From Salinivirgaceae bacterium (GTDB lineage: Bacteria; Bacteroidota; Bacteroidia; Bacteroidales; SZUA-534), in contig JAGCFC010000068.1 in NCBI GenBank assembly GCA_017650325.1, positions 1-32,487 of the forward strand: 32,487 nucleotides of DNA, in the 5' to 3' direction. Under the pieces are notes generated by a model, which searched no databases, had not been told where the DNA came from, and saw nothing but the letters and a program-made list of their open reading frames with translations. Position numbers and translations under genes: made by a program. This document shows, piece after piece, positions 6,428-14,443 of the stretch (the stretch's first letter is position 1; every line of letters starts with the position of its first letter).

Positions 6428-8758
6428 ATGAAGATAAAATTGAGCATCAGCAAAAAAATCAGCTTCTTTGTGCTGATTCCGCTTTCGGTATACATTATTG
6501 TTCTTGTCACAGTTACAGGCATTAAATTCGCCAATCAGTCGGAATTCGACAACGGTCACATGAGCCGTCTGCTGTCGGAAAGGTCGGCGGCACATGCTGA
6601 GATTGTGCTGCAGGAACACCAGTCGAACGTGCGTACTCTGGCCAACATTTTGTCGGTCAACAAGAGTGAGCTCGACTCGGCCGGACGTGAGTTTTTCAAA
6701 CAGACATTATTGCAATCGGCTAAAAGCCAGATATATTGGCTGATTCTTCCGTCGACCTTCTACGCCGACAGCAATTACCTTAACAGCGATTGGGTGCTTC
6801 TTCAGGCCGACAATGGCAACTTTAGTGCAAGCGACAACAACAGCACCATTCAGAGCAAATTCGCCGACGTTCTGGGCAGCACGGCCACCACAATATTCAA
6901 GCCGTACGAGAACAACGGTCAATGGATGATGAACATCAGCACACCTATCTACCAAAACGGCGAAGCTTGTGGATTTGTTTGCAAGCCATTTAAAGTCAGC
7001 GACTTCGATTTGCTGGCAAAAAAAGTGGCAGCGTTTTTCAACGAGGAGGTTATCAAGCATTTGATTAACGAAGAAGGCACAACCATCTATTCGAGCATCT
7101 TCGACGACATAAACAAAAAATTCACCTTAGGCTATCGCGACACGACTGCCATCAATGCAATGAACGCGCAAATTGTCCACGGCGACTATCTGAACAATGC
7201 GTTTGTGCAGAATGGTGTGCCAATGTGCACCTACTTCACTCCTATCAACGTTGGCCCTGGCTGCAACTGGTCGTTAGCTCTGACGTTCCCCGTTTCGAAT
7301 GTGGCACGGGCGGCAACAGGCGTACTGCGCACCTCGATGATTATCGCAATTGTCGGCCTTCTGCTGTTGGTTTTCCTTGTTTTGTTTATCACTAAAAACC
7401 TCACAAAATCTATCAAAAGCACAACCAACGCACTGCATAAGCTTGCCGTTGGTGATACCGAGAGCATCGAAAACCTTAGCATAAAAACAAACGATGAGCT
7501 TGAGGACATGTCGGAATCGCTGAACCAAGTGGTCGATGGAATGCGCAAATCGGAATCCTTTGCACTCAGCATTGGCAAGGGCGAGTTCGATACAGATTTC
7601 CACACATTGGGCAGCAAAGACCGCTTAGGCGATGCCCTGATCCAAATGCGCGACAGCCTTGTCGAGAGCCAGAAAATTGAAGCTGAACGCAAAAAAGAAG
7701 AGGAATTGCGCAACTGGGCAACCGAAGGTATTGCAAAATTCGGCGAAATCCTGCGCAAAGATCTCGATAACATGAAATCGTTGGGTTACAACATAATGTC
7801 GAACCTTATCGACTACCTGAAAGTAAACCAAGGCGCATTGTTTGTAATTAATGACGATAACGAGGAAGACATCCACTACACAATGGTAACCGCCATTGCT
7901 TACGGCCGCGACAAATACATGAAAAAAGACATTCGCGTGGGCGAGGGACTAGTCGGACGATGCATCTACGAGCGCAAAACCATCTATCTGACCGAAGTAC
8001 CGGAAGATTACGTAAAAATCACATCGGGTCTCGGCACTGCCAATCCTCGCTGCATTCTTATTGTACCCTGCATTCTCAACGACGAGATGTTCGGTGTAAT
8101 TGAGATTGCATCGTTTAATGAACTGAAACCATACGAAATTGAATTTGTCGAAAAACTTGGTGAGAGCATCGCATCGACAGTTTCAAGTGTGAAAGTTGCA
8201 GAAAAAACCGCAAAATTACTGCAAGCCAGTCAGTTGCAGCGTGAAGACTTGACGTCACAAGAAGAGGAATTGAGGCAGAACCTTGAGGAGATGCAAGCCA
8301 CACAAGAAGATCTGCGTCGTCAGATGGAAGAGAACACCACCATGCGCGAGGAACTTGCTAAAGAACAGGCTCTGATGGATTCGCTCATGGATAATGTTAA
8401 CGATTACATCTATTTTAAAGATGTGGAAGGCAAATTCATACGCATATCTAAATCATACTTAAGATTGGTTAAGGCGAACTCTTACGAAGATGTTATCGGT
8501 AAGAGCGACTTCGATTTCTGCGCCAACCAAGATGACGCCCAACATTTCTATAACGATGAGCAGCAAATTATGAAAACCCATAAACCAATACTGAACCAAA
8601 TTCAGAAAGAGCATCGTTTGGATACAATAATATACACTTCAACATCGAAATATCCACTGTTCGACACCTCCGGAAATGTTGTGGGCACATTCGGCTTGAC
8701 AACAGATGTAACAAATGCAATTATGGCCTCTCGTCAAGAGAACGAAAATAACGGTTAA
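6428..8758 (+). CDS. Membrane sensor: extracellular domain, HAMP, GAF, coiled coil, PAS; no output domain
   Basis: A 776-residue inner-membrane signalling protein. Helix 1 (about 11-33) and helix 2 (about 300-325, SMIIAIVGLLLLVFLVLF) enclose a roughly 260-residue periplasmic sensor region of Cache type by size and position. Then come a HAMP-like linker (about 325-395), a GAF domain (about 434-590, IRVGEGLVGRCIYERKTIYL), a Glu/Gln-rich coiled coil (about 590-650) and a C-terminal PAS domain (about 655-765, DYIYFKDVEGKFIRIS..GKSDFDF). It ends right after PAS: no histidine kinase, GGDEF or methyl-accepting region is present, so signal output must pass to a partner. The HAD gene follows after 38 nt. 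A complete stop with normal context argues against truncation. Confidence 0.85.
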   Translation: MKIKLSISKKISFFVLIPLSVYIIVLVTVTGIKFANQSEFDNGHMSRLLSERSAAHAEIVLQEHQSNVRTLANILSVNKSELDSAGREFFKQTLLQSAKSQIYWLILPSTFYADSNYLNSDWVLLQADNGNFSASDNNSTIQSKFADVLGSTATTIFKPYENNGQWMMNISTPIYQNGEACGFVCKPFKVSDFDLLAKKVAAFFNEEVIKHLINEEGTTIYSSIFDDINKKFTLGYRDTTAINAMNAQIVHGDYLNNAFVQNGVPMCTYFTPINVGPGCNWSLALTFPVSNVARAATGVLRTSMIIAIVGLLLLVFLVLFITKNLTKSIKSTTNALHKLAVGDTESIENLSIKTNDELEDMSESLNQVVDGMRKSESFALSIGKGEFDTDFHTLGSKDRLGDALIQMRDSLVESQKIEAERKKEEELRNWATEGIAKFGEILRKDLDNMKSLGYNIMSNLIDYLKVNQGALFVINDDNEEDIHYTMVTAIAYGRDKYMKKDIRVGEGLVGRCIYERKTIYLTEVPEDYVKITSGLGTANPRCILIVPCILNDEMFGVIEIASFNELKPYEIEFVEKLGESIASTVSSVKVAEKTAKLLQASQLQREDLTSQEEELRQNLEEMQATQEDLRRQMEENTTMREELAKEQALMDSLMDNVNDYIYFKDVEGKFIRISKSYLRLVKANSYEDVIGKSDFDFCANQDDAQHFYNDEQQIMKTHKPILNQIQKEHRLDTIIYTSTSKYPLFDTSGNVVGTFGLTTDVTNAIMASRQENENNG

Positions 8759-8796
8759 AGCCAATAAAATATTGCTGACAGAACCTCTCAAAGGCC

Positions 8797-9507
8797 ATGA
8801 CCAAACTGACAGGCATTAAAGCCATTGCCTTCGACGCCGACGACACTCTTTGGGACAACGAGACATTCTTTCTGAATGTTGAAAAAAATATGTGCGAAAT
8901 CCTATCGGACTACGGCGATGCACAAGCAATCTCGGCCAGTCTGTTCAAAACAGAAATGGCCAACATGGACGACTACGGATATGGCGCCATGGCCTACACC
9001 TTGTCGCTGGTCGAAAACGCCATCAAAGTGAGCAACGGCAAAGTATCGGCCAGCCAGATACACCAGATTCTGGAACTAGGGCGCACTCTGCTTCGGCTCG
9101 ATGCCTCTCCACTCGAAGGTGTTCAAGACACTCTTCGGCAACTGAAAGAAACCGGGAAATATAAATTGGTTGTCTTCACAAAAGGCGAACTTCTCACTCA
9201 AGAGAACAAACTCAAACGGTCGGGACTTCTGCCCTACTTCGACCATGTGGTGATTGTTAGCGACAAGCAAGAGCCTCAATACCGCGACCTGTGCGAACAA
9301 TTGTGCATCAACCCCGAAGAACTGCTAATGGTAGGAAACTCACTTAAATCGGACATTCTACCCGCTTTGAATATTGGCGCATGGGCCGTGCACATCCCCT
9401 ACGAGGTGATGTGGCAACACGAGGTGATTGATAATTTCGATCACCACCGCATGTTCCAACTGAACCAGTTCGCGGAACTGCTGCCTTTGCTTAAAATCGG
9501 GTTGTAA
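8797..9507 (+). CDS. HAD-superfamily hydrolase (YjjG-like)
   Basis: A 236-residue cytosolic phosphatase-type enzyme. Motif I is FDADDTLW, with nucleophile Asp13 and acid/base Asp15. Motif II is the Thr in LVVFTKGE (about 127), motif III is a Lys in the SGLLPYFDHVVIVSDKQ region, and motif IV is VGNSLKSDILPALNIG. The helical cap between motifs I and II is of the subfamily I kind, as in YjjG and other nucleotidase-like or phosphoglycolate-like phosphatases; the substrate cannot be read from the sequence. AAAGG lies 3 nt before the ATG. It probably shares a transcript with the sensor gene upstream, since no terminator lies between, and ends at a bidirectional terminator. Confidence 0.88.
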   Translation: MTKLTGIKAIAFDADDTLWDNETFFLNVEKNMCEILSDYGDAQAISASLFKTEMANMDDYGYGAMAYTLSLVENAIKVSNGKVSASQIHQILELGRTLLRLDASPLEGVQDTLRQLKETGKYKLVVFTKGELLTQENKLKRSGLLPYFDHVVIVSDKQEPQYRDLCEQLCINPEELLMVGNSLKSDILPALNIGAWAVHIPYEVMWQHEVIDNFDHHRMFQLNQFAELLPLLKIGL

Positions 9508-9515
9508 CCCAACAA

Positions 9516-9547
9516 AAAAGCCACCCTGCAACTGCAAGATGGCTTTT
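9516..9547. terminator. Bidirectional terminator between convergent genes
   Basis: AAAAGCCA (9516-9523) pairs perfectly with TGGCTTTT (9540-9547). T-rich tracts follow on both strands (TTTT on plus, TTTTTTG on minus), so it can end both the HAD transcript and the leftward four-gene cluster. Confidence 0.85.
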
Positions 9548-9606
9548 AATTGTCAAGCGAATTCTATTTCACGCTATTCGCAAATACTTCATAGTAATAA
9601 TTCGCA

Positions 9607-10305
9607 TCAATTTTCAGATGACTGACCGCTGGTGTCCGAATTATCGTCACTGGCAGCCGGTGCTTGTCCCTGACTCGATGGTTGGCCGGCAAGCTCCATG
9701 CAACGGTCGTAACACTCTTTGCATACAGTTGGCACCGAATATAACACTGCCGCGGCCTCTTCATCGCGTCCCTGCGCCTTCAGCGATGTAGCCTTCGAAA
9801 TAACCAAATCGCACTGCGAGTTGTAGTACTCAAGTATTTTATTCTTGCCCTGATCGACAAACGATTTGAACTGTCCGCGCTTCGGATCAAGGTTTTTAAT
9901 GGCAGACATATATGCCTTGCTCTCGTTCTGTCCCGCGCCCTTAATATCAACCGATGTCTGGCTGAACACGTTTCCCGTTGAATTGTCGACAATGAACAAA
10001 TTGACAGTGAGCGTAAGCGCATGCTTCGGCGGCGCAGTTGCAGTCAGATCCTTGCTCACCACATCGATAGTGGCGCGCATCGAGAACATCGGATTGCTGC
10101 CATCGCCAGCCAAACCATTAAGTACGCCTATTTTGCGCATTTTACTCTCCAACGCCGACTTGGCGGACATTGGCATATTATTGTCATTCACAACCGGAGC
10201 CAGAGCTATGCGCCCTTTGTCGTCGGTTTTACCGAGATTGTTCTGCGCATTGCCAACAAAGGCGAATGCCACTCCAAAACCAATTATCAGCAATATCTTT
10301 TTCAT
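9607..10305 (-). CDS. Exported protein of unknown function, last gene of leftward cluster
   Basis: A 232-residue protein with a signal peptide (MKKILLIIGFGVAFAFVGNAQ). The mature part begins GRIALAPVVND and includes an alternating strand pattern (ALTLTVNLFIVDNSTGNVFSQTSVDIKG) ending in a helix with AYMSAIKNL. This is reminiscent of CsgG/FlgT-type periplasmic alpha/beta folds, though I cannot assign it firmly. A CKECYDRC cluster near 203-210 could form disulfides or bind metal, and the tail is Ser/Asp/Gln-rich and probably disordered. It starts 32 nt after the DUF6175 gene, so it is likely co-transcribed with it. Confidence 0.75.
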   Translation of the reverse strand: MKKILLIIGFGVAFAFVGNAQNNLGKTDDKGRIALAPVVNDNNMPMSAKSALESKMRKIGVLNGLAGDGSNPMFSMRATIDVVSKDLTATAPPKHALTLTVNLFIVDNSTGNVFSQTSVDIKGAGQNESKAYMSAIKNLDPKRGQFKSFVDQGKNKILEYYNSQCDLVISKATSLKAQGRDEEAAAVLYSVPTVCKECYDRCMELAGQPSSQGQAPAASDDNSDTSGQSSEN

Positions 10306-10337
10306 ATCACAAATGTTTTTGTTTAAGCAGATTGGTT

Positions 10338-11303
10338 TTATTTCTCACCAATAACCACCCAAGCCTCGCCCAAACCGCGCATATAAACCTTCGACGGCAA
10401 GTTGAACGGCGCATCGGCCAGGAATTTCTTCAAATCGTTGGCAAATGTGCGGGTATCCATGGCACGTTGACGTCCGTTGCGCTCATAATATAATGGTATG
10501 CGCACCTGCTCGTAACGTTGGAAGTTCTCTGTAGCATCGCTCAGGCTGTAACGATTGTTCACTGTGTTGTCATACATCCAGTCCTCGATATGAGTTCCAA
10601 GTTCATCGTTATTTCCATTATAATCAAACTCTTCGTTAAGATTGACATCGCTGCCATCGAACAGTTTAACCATAACTTTAACCTCGCGGCCATTGGTAAA
10701 CATATCGTCGAAATGGGCCATCAGTCTTCCGCAGAACTCATCCATATGGCTCAACACAGCCTCTTCGATCAACAGACCGATAGCGGCCGAAGTGCTGGGG
10801 CTTCCCACACCAGTCGAGCTTGCAACGTTTTTGCTTGTATAGGCATCTAATCCGTTAAGTATAAAACGAATGCAGTTTTTCGGGCCTGTCTTCTCAACCG
10901 AGAAATCGAGGTCCATAATTATATCGGCCTTGGCTGTACGTTTCAGCACATCGATTGGCGACTCAACCACACTGCCGCCATCGGCACCGGTAAGCATTGC
11001 CGACTCGGCCGACTCGTTTGCTATGTTGCGCAACTCCTGCTCTAAATCTTTAAGCGGGAACTCACGGTCCGACATAATGCCGCTTATCTTCGAAATAGCC
11101 AGACGCATATCGGAATCGTTCTGGAGCGCCTTCTTATAGTCGGGAAGTTCTACAACTGTTCCTTGGTTATTGAATTTTACCACAAAACCTTTCTCAATGC
11201 AGTAGCGGTCGCTTGGAACCACCATGATAGTCGGCTTTTTGGCCTGGGCAAACACGCCTGCGGCTAAAAGCAACGCCGACGATAACATTAATAACTTTTT
11301 CAT
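10338..11303 (-). CDS. DUF6175-family exported protein
   Basis: A 321-residue protein with a signal peptide (MKKLLMLSSALLLAAGVFAQ) followed by AKKPTIMVVPSDRYCIEKGF, the N-terminal signature I associate with Bacteroidales DUF6175 proteins. Also family-like are the stretches PDYKKALQNDSDM..ISKI, FPLKDLEQEL and ADIIMDLDF..GPKNCIRFIL. The function is not known. The fold may be related to CsgG-like periplasmic domains, an inference only from the alternating strands and from its neighbours. It lies 27 nt after the gene at 11331-11867 and 32 nt before the next. Confidence 0.8.
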   Translation of the reverse strand: MKKLLMLSSALLLAAGVFAQAKKPTIMVVPSDRYCIEKGFVVKFNNQGTVVELPDYKKALQNDSDMRLAISKISGIMSDREFPLKDLEQELRNIANESAESAMLTGADGGSVVESPIDVLKRTAKADIIMDLDFSVEKTGPKNCIRFILNGLDAYTSKNVASSTGVGSPSTSAAIGLLIEEAVLSHMDEFCGRLMAHFDDMFTNGREVKVMVKLFDGSDVNLNEEFDYNGNNDELGTHIEDWMYDNTVNNRYSLSDATENFQRYEQVRIPLYYERNGRQRAMDTRTFANDLKKFLADAPFNLPSKVYMRGLGEAWVVIGEK

Positions 11304-11330
11304 AACATCTATATTTTATTGGTTATCAGA

Positions 11331-11867
11331 TTAAAATCCACTATTCAACTTGCGGGCTATGCCTTCGCGCTCCATCTCTTTGCGAAGCTCGTCATACGCT
11401 ATCGAGAGCACCACACCAACTTTGTATGTCTTTTTGTTCACTTTCACACGGTCGGTCGGAACAGCATCGGAGCTGTAGTTGACATATTGCAGATATTTGC
11501 CGCCCGGCTCGAAGAACTTCGTAAAGTACTCCTCGTACTTTGTGTCGGCATTGGGGTCGGATATGATGGCCGGCGTTGGAGCTGCAGAGCCATTGCTTCC
11601 TGCAGGGAAGCCACGGAACAAAGCGCAAGCAACACCCAACTCTTTGGCGTTTCGCATGGCATCTTCGGCTTTCTTGCCGTACCCCCACACTTTCACAACT
11701 TTGGTTCCATCGACACCCACTGCCACGGTACTCACCTCGTAATTATACCGGCTGTTGTACTCAAGTTTACGCACCTTGTTGCGCGACTGGGCATCGACCA
11801 CTGTTATGCTGCCAACAAAGAGCATGGATGCTATTGCAATTGCAAAATTCCTAACAACTTTTCTCAT
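11331..11867 (-). CDS. Small exported protein, possible LPP20/FlgT-like fold
   Basis: A 178-residue protein with a signal peptide cleaved near VDAQ. The middle reads VVKVWGYGKKAEDAMRNAKELGVACALFRG and the end reads YKVGVVLSIAYDELRKEMEREGI. This strand-helix then strand-helix layout resembles LPP20/FlgT N-terminal modules of surface lipoproteins, but no lipobox is present and the match is by eye only. The preceding gene (11992-13728) ends 124 nt upstream with no clear terminator between, so read-through is possible. Unknown function. Confidence 0.75.
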   Translation of the reverse strand: MRKVVRNFAIAIASMLFVGSITVVDAQSRNKVRKLEYNSRYNYEVSTVAVGVDGTKVVKVWGYGKKAEDAMRNAKELGVACALFRGFPAGSNGSAAPTPAIISDPNADTKYEEYFTKFFEPGGKYLQYVNYSSDAVPTDRVKVNKKTYKVGVVLSIAYDELRKEMEREGIARKLNSGF

Positions 11868-11991
11868 AGTAATTACTGTTTATGTTCAACTTATGTATGT
11901 TAAAAAACTATTTTACAAGATATGTAATCTTTTGTTTCACATTTCAAACTGCCTGTTTTTTTCTGACAATTTCATATAAGACGATTTTAAA

Positions 11992-13728
11992 TCAGAATTG
12001 GATGCGTAGGCCGACATTAATATTTACACCAGTTCGTCCTTCGAATATCTCCGAATAGGTTCGCATCAGATCTTTCGAGTCATCGCCTTCAACACTTTTG
12101 GTAAGTTGCGCATTTCCAAACTCAGCATAATAGTTGACTCCGCCAACAAGCTGCCAATTGTACTTGAGATTTAGAGCAAGTTGCGCGCCTACCAAACCGG
12201 ACGTTCCATAAATCAGTCCCTCTCCGATTTTTTTATTCACCTCAGTCTCAAGAGCATTTGCCCACTCCATGGCTAATCCAACATGTCCCGACAACGATAA
12301 GTTTCGCGCCACAAAGAAGCCTTTCGAAAATCCCATTTCGCCGCCATAGAACAAGAACGATGCCTCTTTTAGAGCGCTACCCGAACCAAATCTTCCGCAT
12401 TGTGTCAAATCGTAAGTGTTGCCGCCAATGTGTCCACCTATGAAAAACTTGGTTTGTGTCATTCCAATATATTGACCCAAAAGGAGTTCGCCATTAAAGT
12501 ATATTCCGCCAAGCGCCCCCGCTGACACACCGACAGTAACCCCGCAACCCATGTCGTTGGCCTGCTCCAGAAACATTCCCGGCTCCAGCTTGTGGCCCGC
12601 AATCTGATAGAATTTCGACGTGACCTCTTTTATGTTCTCGTTGTTGTTGTCGCTTGCAAAATGACTGTTGTTCACCACTTTTTTTGCGCGTATAACGCCA
12701 CGGCGCTTAGGTTGAACCTCGCCGTTTTTGTCCATGCGGTATTCATATACAAAGTAGCGGTCCTCAACCTGAAGATTCTCTTTGGTGCCGATTTTTGCGC
12801 GGAGCGGGAACGTGCTGTACAGCGCTGTTCTAACCTTCCACTCCTCTATTTTATTCTCGAAAGAGCTGACAAGAGCATCGACCGAATTGTTAAGCAGACG
12901 GTTCAACAATTCCGTCTTGCTCAGCTGCACACCTGTGTTCAATTGTGTCCCCTCGGCTGTTGTTGTAACCGATGAGACATACTGGAGTTTGAACGGTGCA
13001 GAATCGAATTTCTGCCGTTTTTCGGCCACAACATCTGGCGAGTCGCTGTCGAAAATCCACATGTTCGAATAGAAATCGTTCATTGTTTCCGGTACATCGG
13101 CCAAACGGAACAGGAAGCCCGCCACCTCGGCACGATAACCGTACTTTGTCCGCATGACTGGTATGAATTCCAAACCGAGCGCCTTGGCGTTTTTGCGGCG
13201 CGAAGCATCTATCTCGTTATAAATCTGTTCCATTGTTTTAATGTCACCATAGCAGATTACCATCACATACGACTGCCGAATCAGTTTTTCGCCGGCATCC
13301 TGAAGTTTTACGAGTCCGCGTTTAGTAGCCGACGCCTCAATAACATCAGCATCGGTGGCATTATAGAGGCCGCGCTCATGAATGACTGACATGTCGAAAC
13401 GACCTTCATCTGAACGGGAGAACCATTTTGAGAATATTTGCTTCGGCACCTGCATCGACTCGAGCTTTGCCCTGACCTCATCGGAGCTCGACATTGCCGG
13501 CAGAATTCGCTGATCGAGCATGTTGTTGTCGAATTTTGCGGGCACGGTCACCGATTTCATGGCCGCCTTAAGGTCAGAACTGTACTTGCAACCATCAACC
13601 AAAAACATGGTCAGCGAGTTGCGGTTGTACTCTTTCATATAGGTGCTGCCTGCGTTTCCATCTGTTTGTCCCCTGCCAAACTGCACTGCGCCAAGCAACA
13701 ACGCAACCATTAATAACCGTTTGCACAT
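11992..13728 (-). CDS. Predicted outer-membrane protein heading the leftward cluster
   Basis: A 578-residue exported protein. The signal peptide is MCKRLLMVALLLGAVQFGRGQ. The frame remains open to 13902, but the ATG at 13728 is chosen because it begins the signal peptide and lies about 18 nt after a TATATTTG box. Residues about 30-370 form a soluble region (YMKEYNRNSLTMFLVDG.., YVMVICYGDIKTMEQIY..). The last 180 residues alternate small, aromatic and glycine residues (GVTVGVSAGALGGIYFNGELLLGQ read in parts, FFIGGHIGG, LSGHVGLAMEWA) and end in VGLRIQF, a terminal Phe typical of beta-barrel substrates of the BAM machinery. A barrel in the outer membrane is therefore likely. The biological role is unknown. 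Confidence 0.78.
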   Translation of the reverse strand: MCKRLLMVALLLGAVQFGRGQTDGNAGSTYMKEYNRNSLTMFLVDGCKYSSDLKAAMKSVTVPAKFDNNMLDQRILPAMSSSDEVRAKLESMQVPKQIFSKWFSRSDEGRFDMSVIHERGLYNATDADVIEASATKRGLVKLQDAGEKLIRQSYVMVICYGDIKTMEQIYNEIDASRRKNAKALGLEFIPVMRTKYGYRAEVAGFLFRLADVPETMNDFYSNMWIFDSDSPDVVAEKRQKFDSAPFKLQYVSSVTTTAEGTQLNTGVQLSKTELLNRLLNNSVDALVSSFENKIEEWKVRTALYSTFPLRAKIGTKENLQVEDRYFVYEYRMDKNGEVQPKRRGVIRAKKVVNNSHFASDNNNENIKEVTSKFYQIAGHKLEPGMFLEQANDMGCGVTVGVSAGALGGIYFNGELLLGQYIGMTQTKFFIGGHIGGNTYDLTQCGRFGSGSALKEASFLFYGGEMGFSKGFFVARNLSLSGHVGLAMEWANALETEVNKKIGEGLIYGTSGLVGAQLALNLKYNWQLVGGVNYYAEFGNAQLTKSVEGDDSKDLMRTYSEIFEGRTGVNINVGLRIQF

Positions 13729-13745
13729 ACTACATAATTTGAATT

Positions 13746-13753
13746 CAAATATA
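13746..13753 (-). promoter_or_regulatory. -7 box for the leftward four-gene cluster
   Basis: On the minus strand the sequence reads TATATTTG, a perfect TAnnTTTG box, 18 nt before the chosen ATG. No TTTG is found at the -33 spacing. The implied leader is very short, around 11 nt. Confidence 0.5.
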
Positions 13754-13961
13754 GACAATAGGCGCGACATTACGCCCACACCATTAAAAAAAGTTGGACC
13801 ACTAACTGTGGTGCAGTTGTCTGCGGTTGTTTTGCCACAAGCAACCGGCTCGCAATACAACGTCTTAAGCCATGGTTCTGCGACTAACAGCATAATTATC
13901 AACCTTTTTTTCTTATACAGGAAAAATTACAAAAAAGAGCAAAAAATTTTTCTTCATTTTG

Positions 13962-13992
13962 TTTGGCGATTCGAAAAAAGGTTTTACTTTTG
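13962..13992 (+). promoter_or_regulatory. Consensus Bacteroidota promoter for the RNA gene
   Basis: TTTG (13962-13965), exactly 19 nt, then TACTTTTG (13985-13992): a full match to TTTG-N19-TAnnTTTG, the best promoter in the window. No protein gene of normal size follows for 450 nt, but a folded, terminated RNA does. Confidence 0.8.
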
Positions 13993-13998
13993 TGTCGG

Positions 13999-14181
13999 TA
14001 AGGTTATAGTTCTTTGAATGCTTGTTGTAAGGTCTCTTCTTTATGTCTAACTATGACCTTATCTCTTCTTTTAGGGCTACAGTATTTTTTTCATGGGTTA
14101 ATTAATTTGGTTGAATAATATTGGACAATGCCTTACAACAAGCATTTTTTCACACAACCCTTTCGAGGGTTGTTTTTTTTT
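13999..14181 (+). ncRNA. Probable structured non-coding RNA, family not recognised
   Basis: The segment starts about 7 nt after a perfect promoter and ends in a strong terminator, giving an RNA of about 183 nt. AATGCTTGTTGTAAGG (14017-14032) is perfectly complementary to CCTTACAACAAGCATT (14131-14146). TAAGGTTATAGTT (13999-14011) pairs with AACTATGACCTTA (14049-14061) over 13 positions with one G-U. The two helices interleave, so they form a pseudoknot or alternate. GTAAGGT occurs twice (13998, 14027) and TCTCTTCTTT twice (14033, 14062). Length and a free-standing promoter and terminator would suit a 6S-like or other regulatory RNA, but I do not recognise a known family. A 20-codon frame starting at 14043 lies in the loop. 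A miniature inverted-repeat element is a weaker alternative, as no target-site duplication is visible. Confidence 0.65.
14154..14181 (+). terminator. Terminator of the structured RNA
   Basis: ACAACCCT (14154-14161) and AGGGTTGT (14166-14173) form a perfect 8-bp stem with a TTCG loop, followed by a run of eight or nine T. It lies 7 nt after the long-range helix. Confidence 0.92.
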
Positions 14182-14443
14182 GCCCTGTTTTCACTTTTTT
14201 TGAGCTTCAAAAGCATATAGCAATGAAATGATATAAGCCGCCTGTCATAACCCTCCTACTTAATTGACGGAGTGAATCGTACCGCACGGAACTGACAACA
14301 AATGAGAGGGATTATTCCTTGTTTTGGCCTTTAGATATTTAATAAATATGTATTTTTGAGGGTTTAAATAAGACATTTTTGCGCTTATACAAAATGTATT
14401 TATAAGAATATTAATGAATTAACCACTATAAAACAGTAAAACA
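14182..14443 (+). other. Intergenic region ahead of the 2126-residue protein gene
   Basis: About 260 bp without a convincing coding frame. It becomes strongly AT-rich after 14335 and contains the TATTTTTG box at 14351. The part from about 14220 to 14330 has a more mixed composition, but I see no clear hairpin or known riboswitch in it. Confidence 0.4.
14351..14358 (+). promoter_or_regulatory. Likely -7 box for the 2126-residue protein gene
   Basis: TATTTTTG matches TAnnTTTG. A TTTG occurs upstream at 14323-14326, but the spacing is 24 rather than 19 nt, so only the -7 element is supported. The leader would be about 80 nt. Confidence 0.4.

Noticed and set aside
13729..13902. Upstream extension of the leftward outer-membrane protein by 58 residues
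   Set aside because: It would place residues before an intact signal peptide and cross the TATATTTG box.
13643..14017. 124-codon plus-strand frame across the promoter region
   Set aside because: The first part is antisense to a signal peptide, the end runs into the RNA gene, and no domain is visible.
14017..14146. The 16-bp inverted repeat as terminal repeats of a miniature transposable element
   Set aside because: No target-site duplication flanks it, and the exact promoter upstream and terminator directly downstream fit an RNA gene better. A genome-wide copy count would settle it.
14255..14300. Fragment resembling the 16S rRNA segment around AATTGACGG
   Set aside because: Only about nine bases agree and the flanks do not match rRNA; a chance resemblance.
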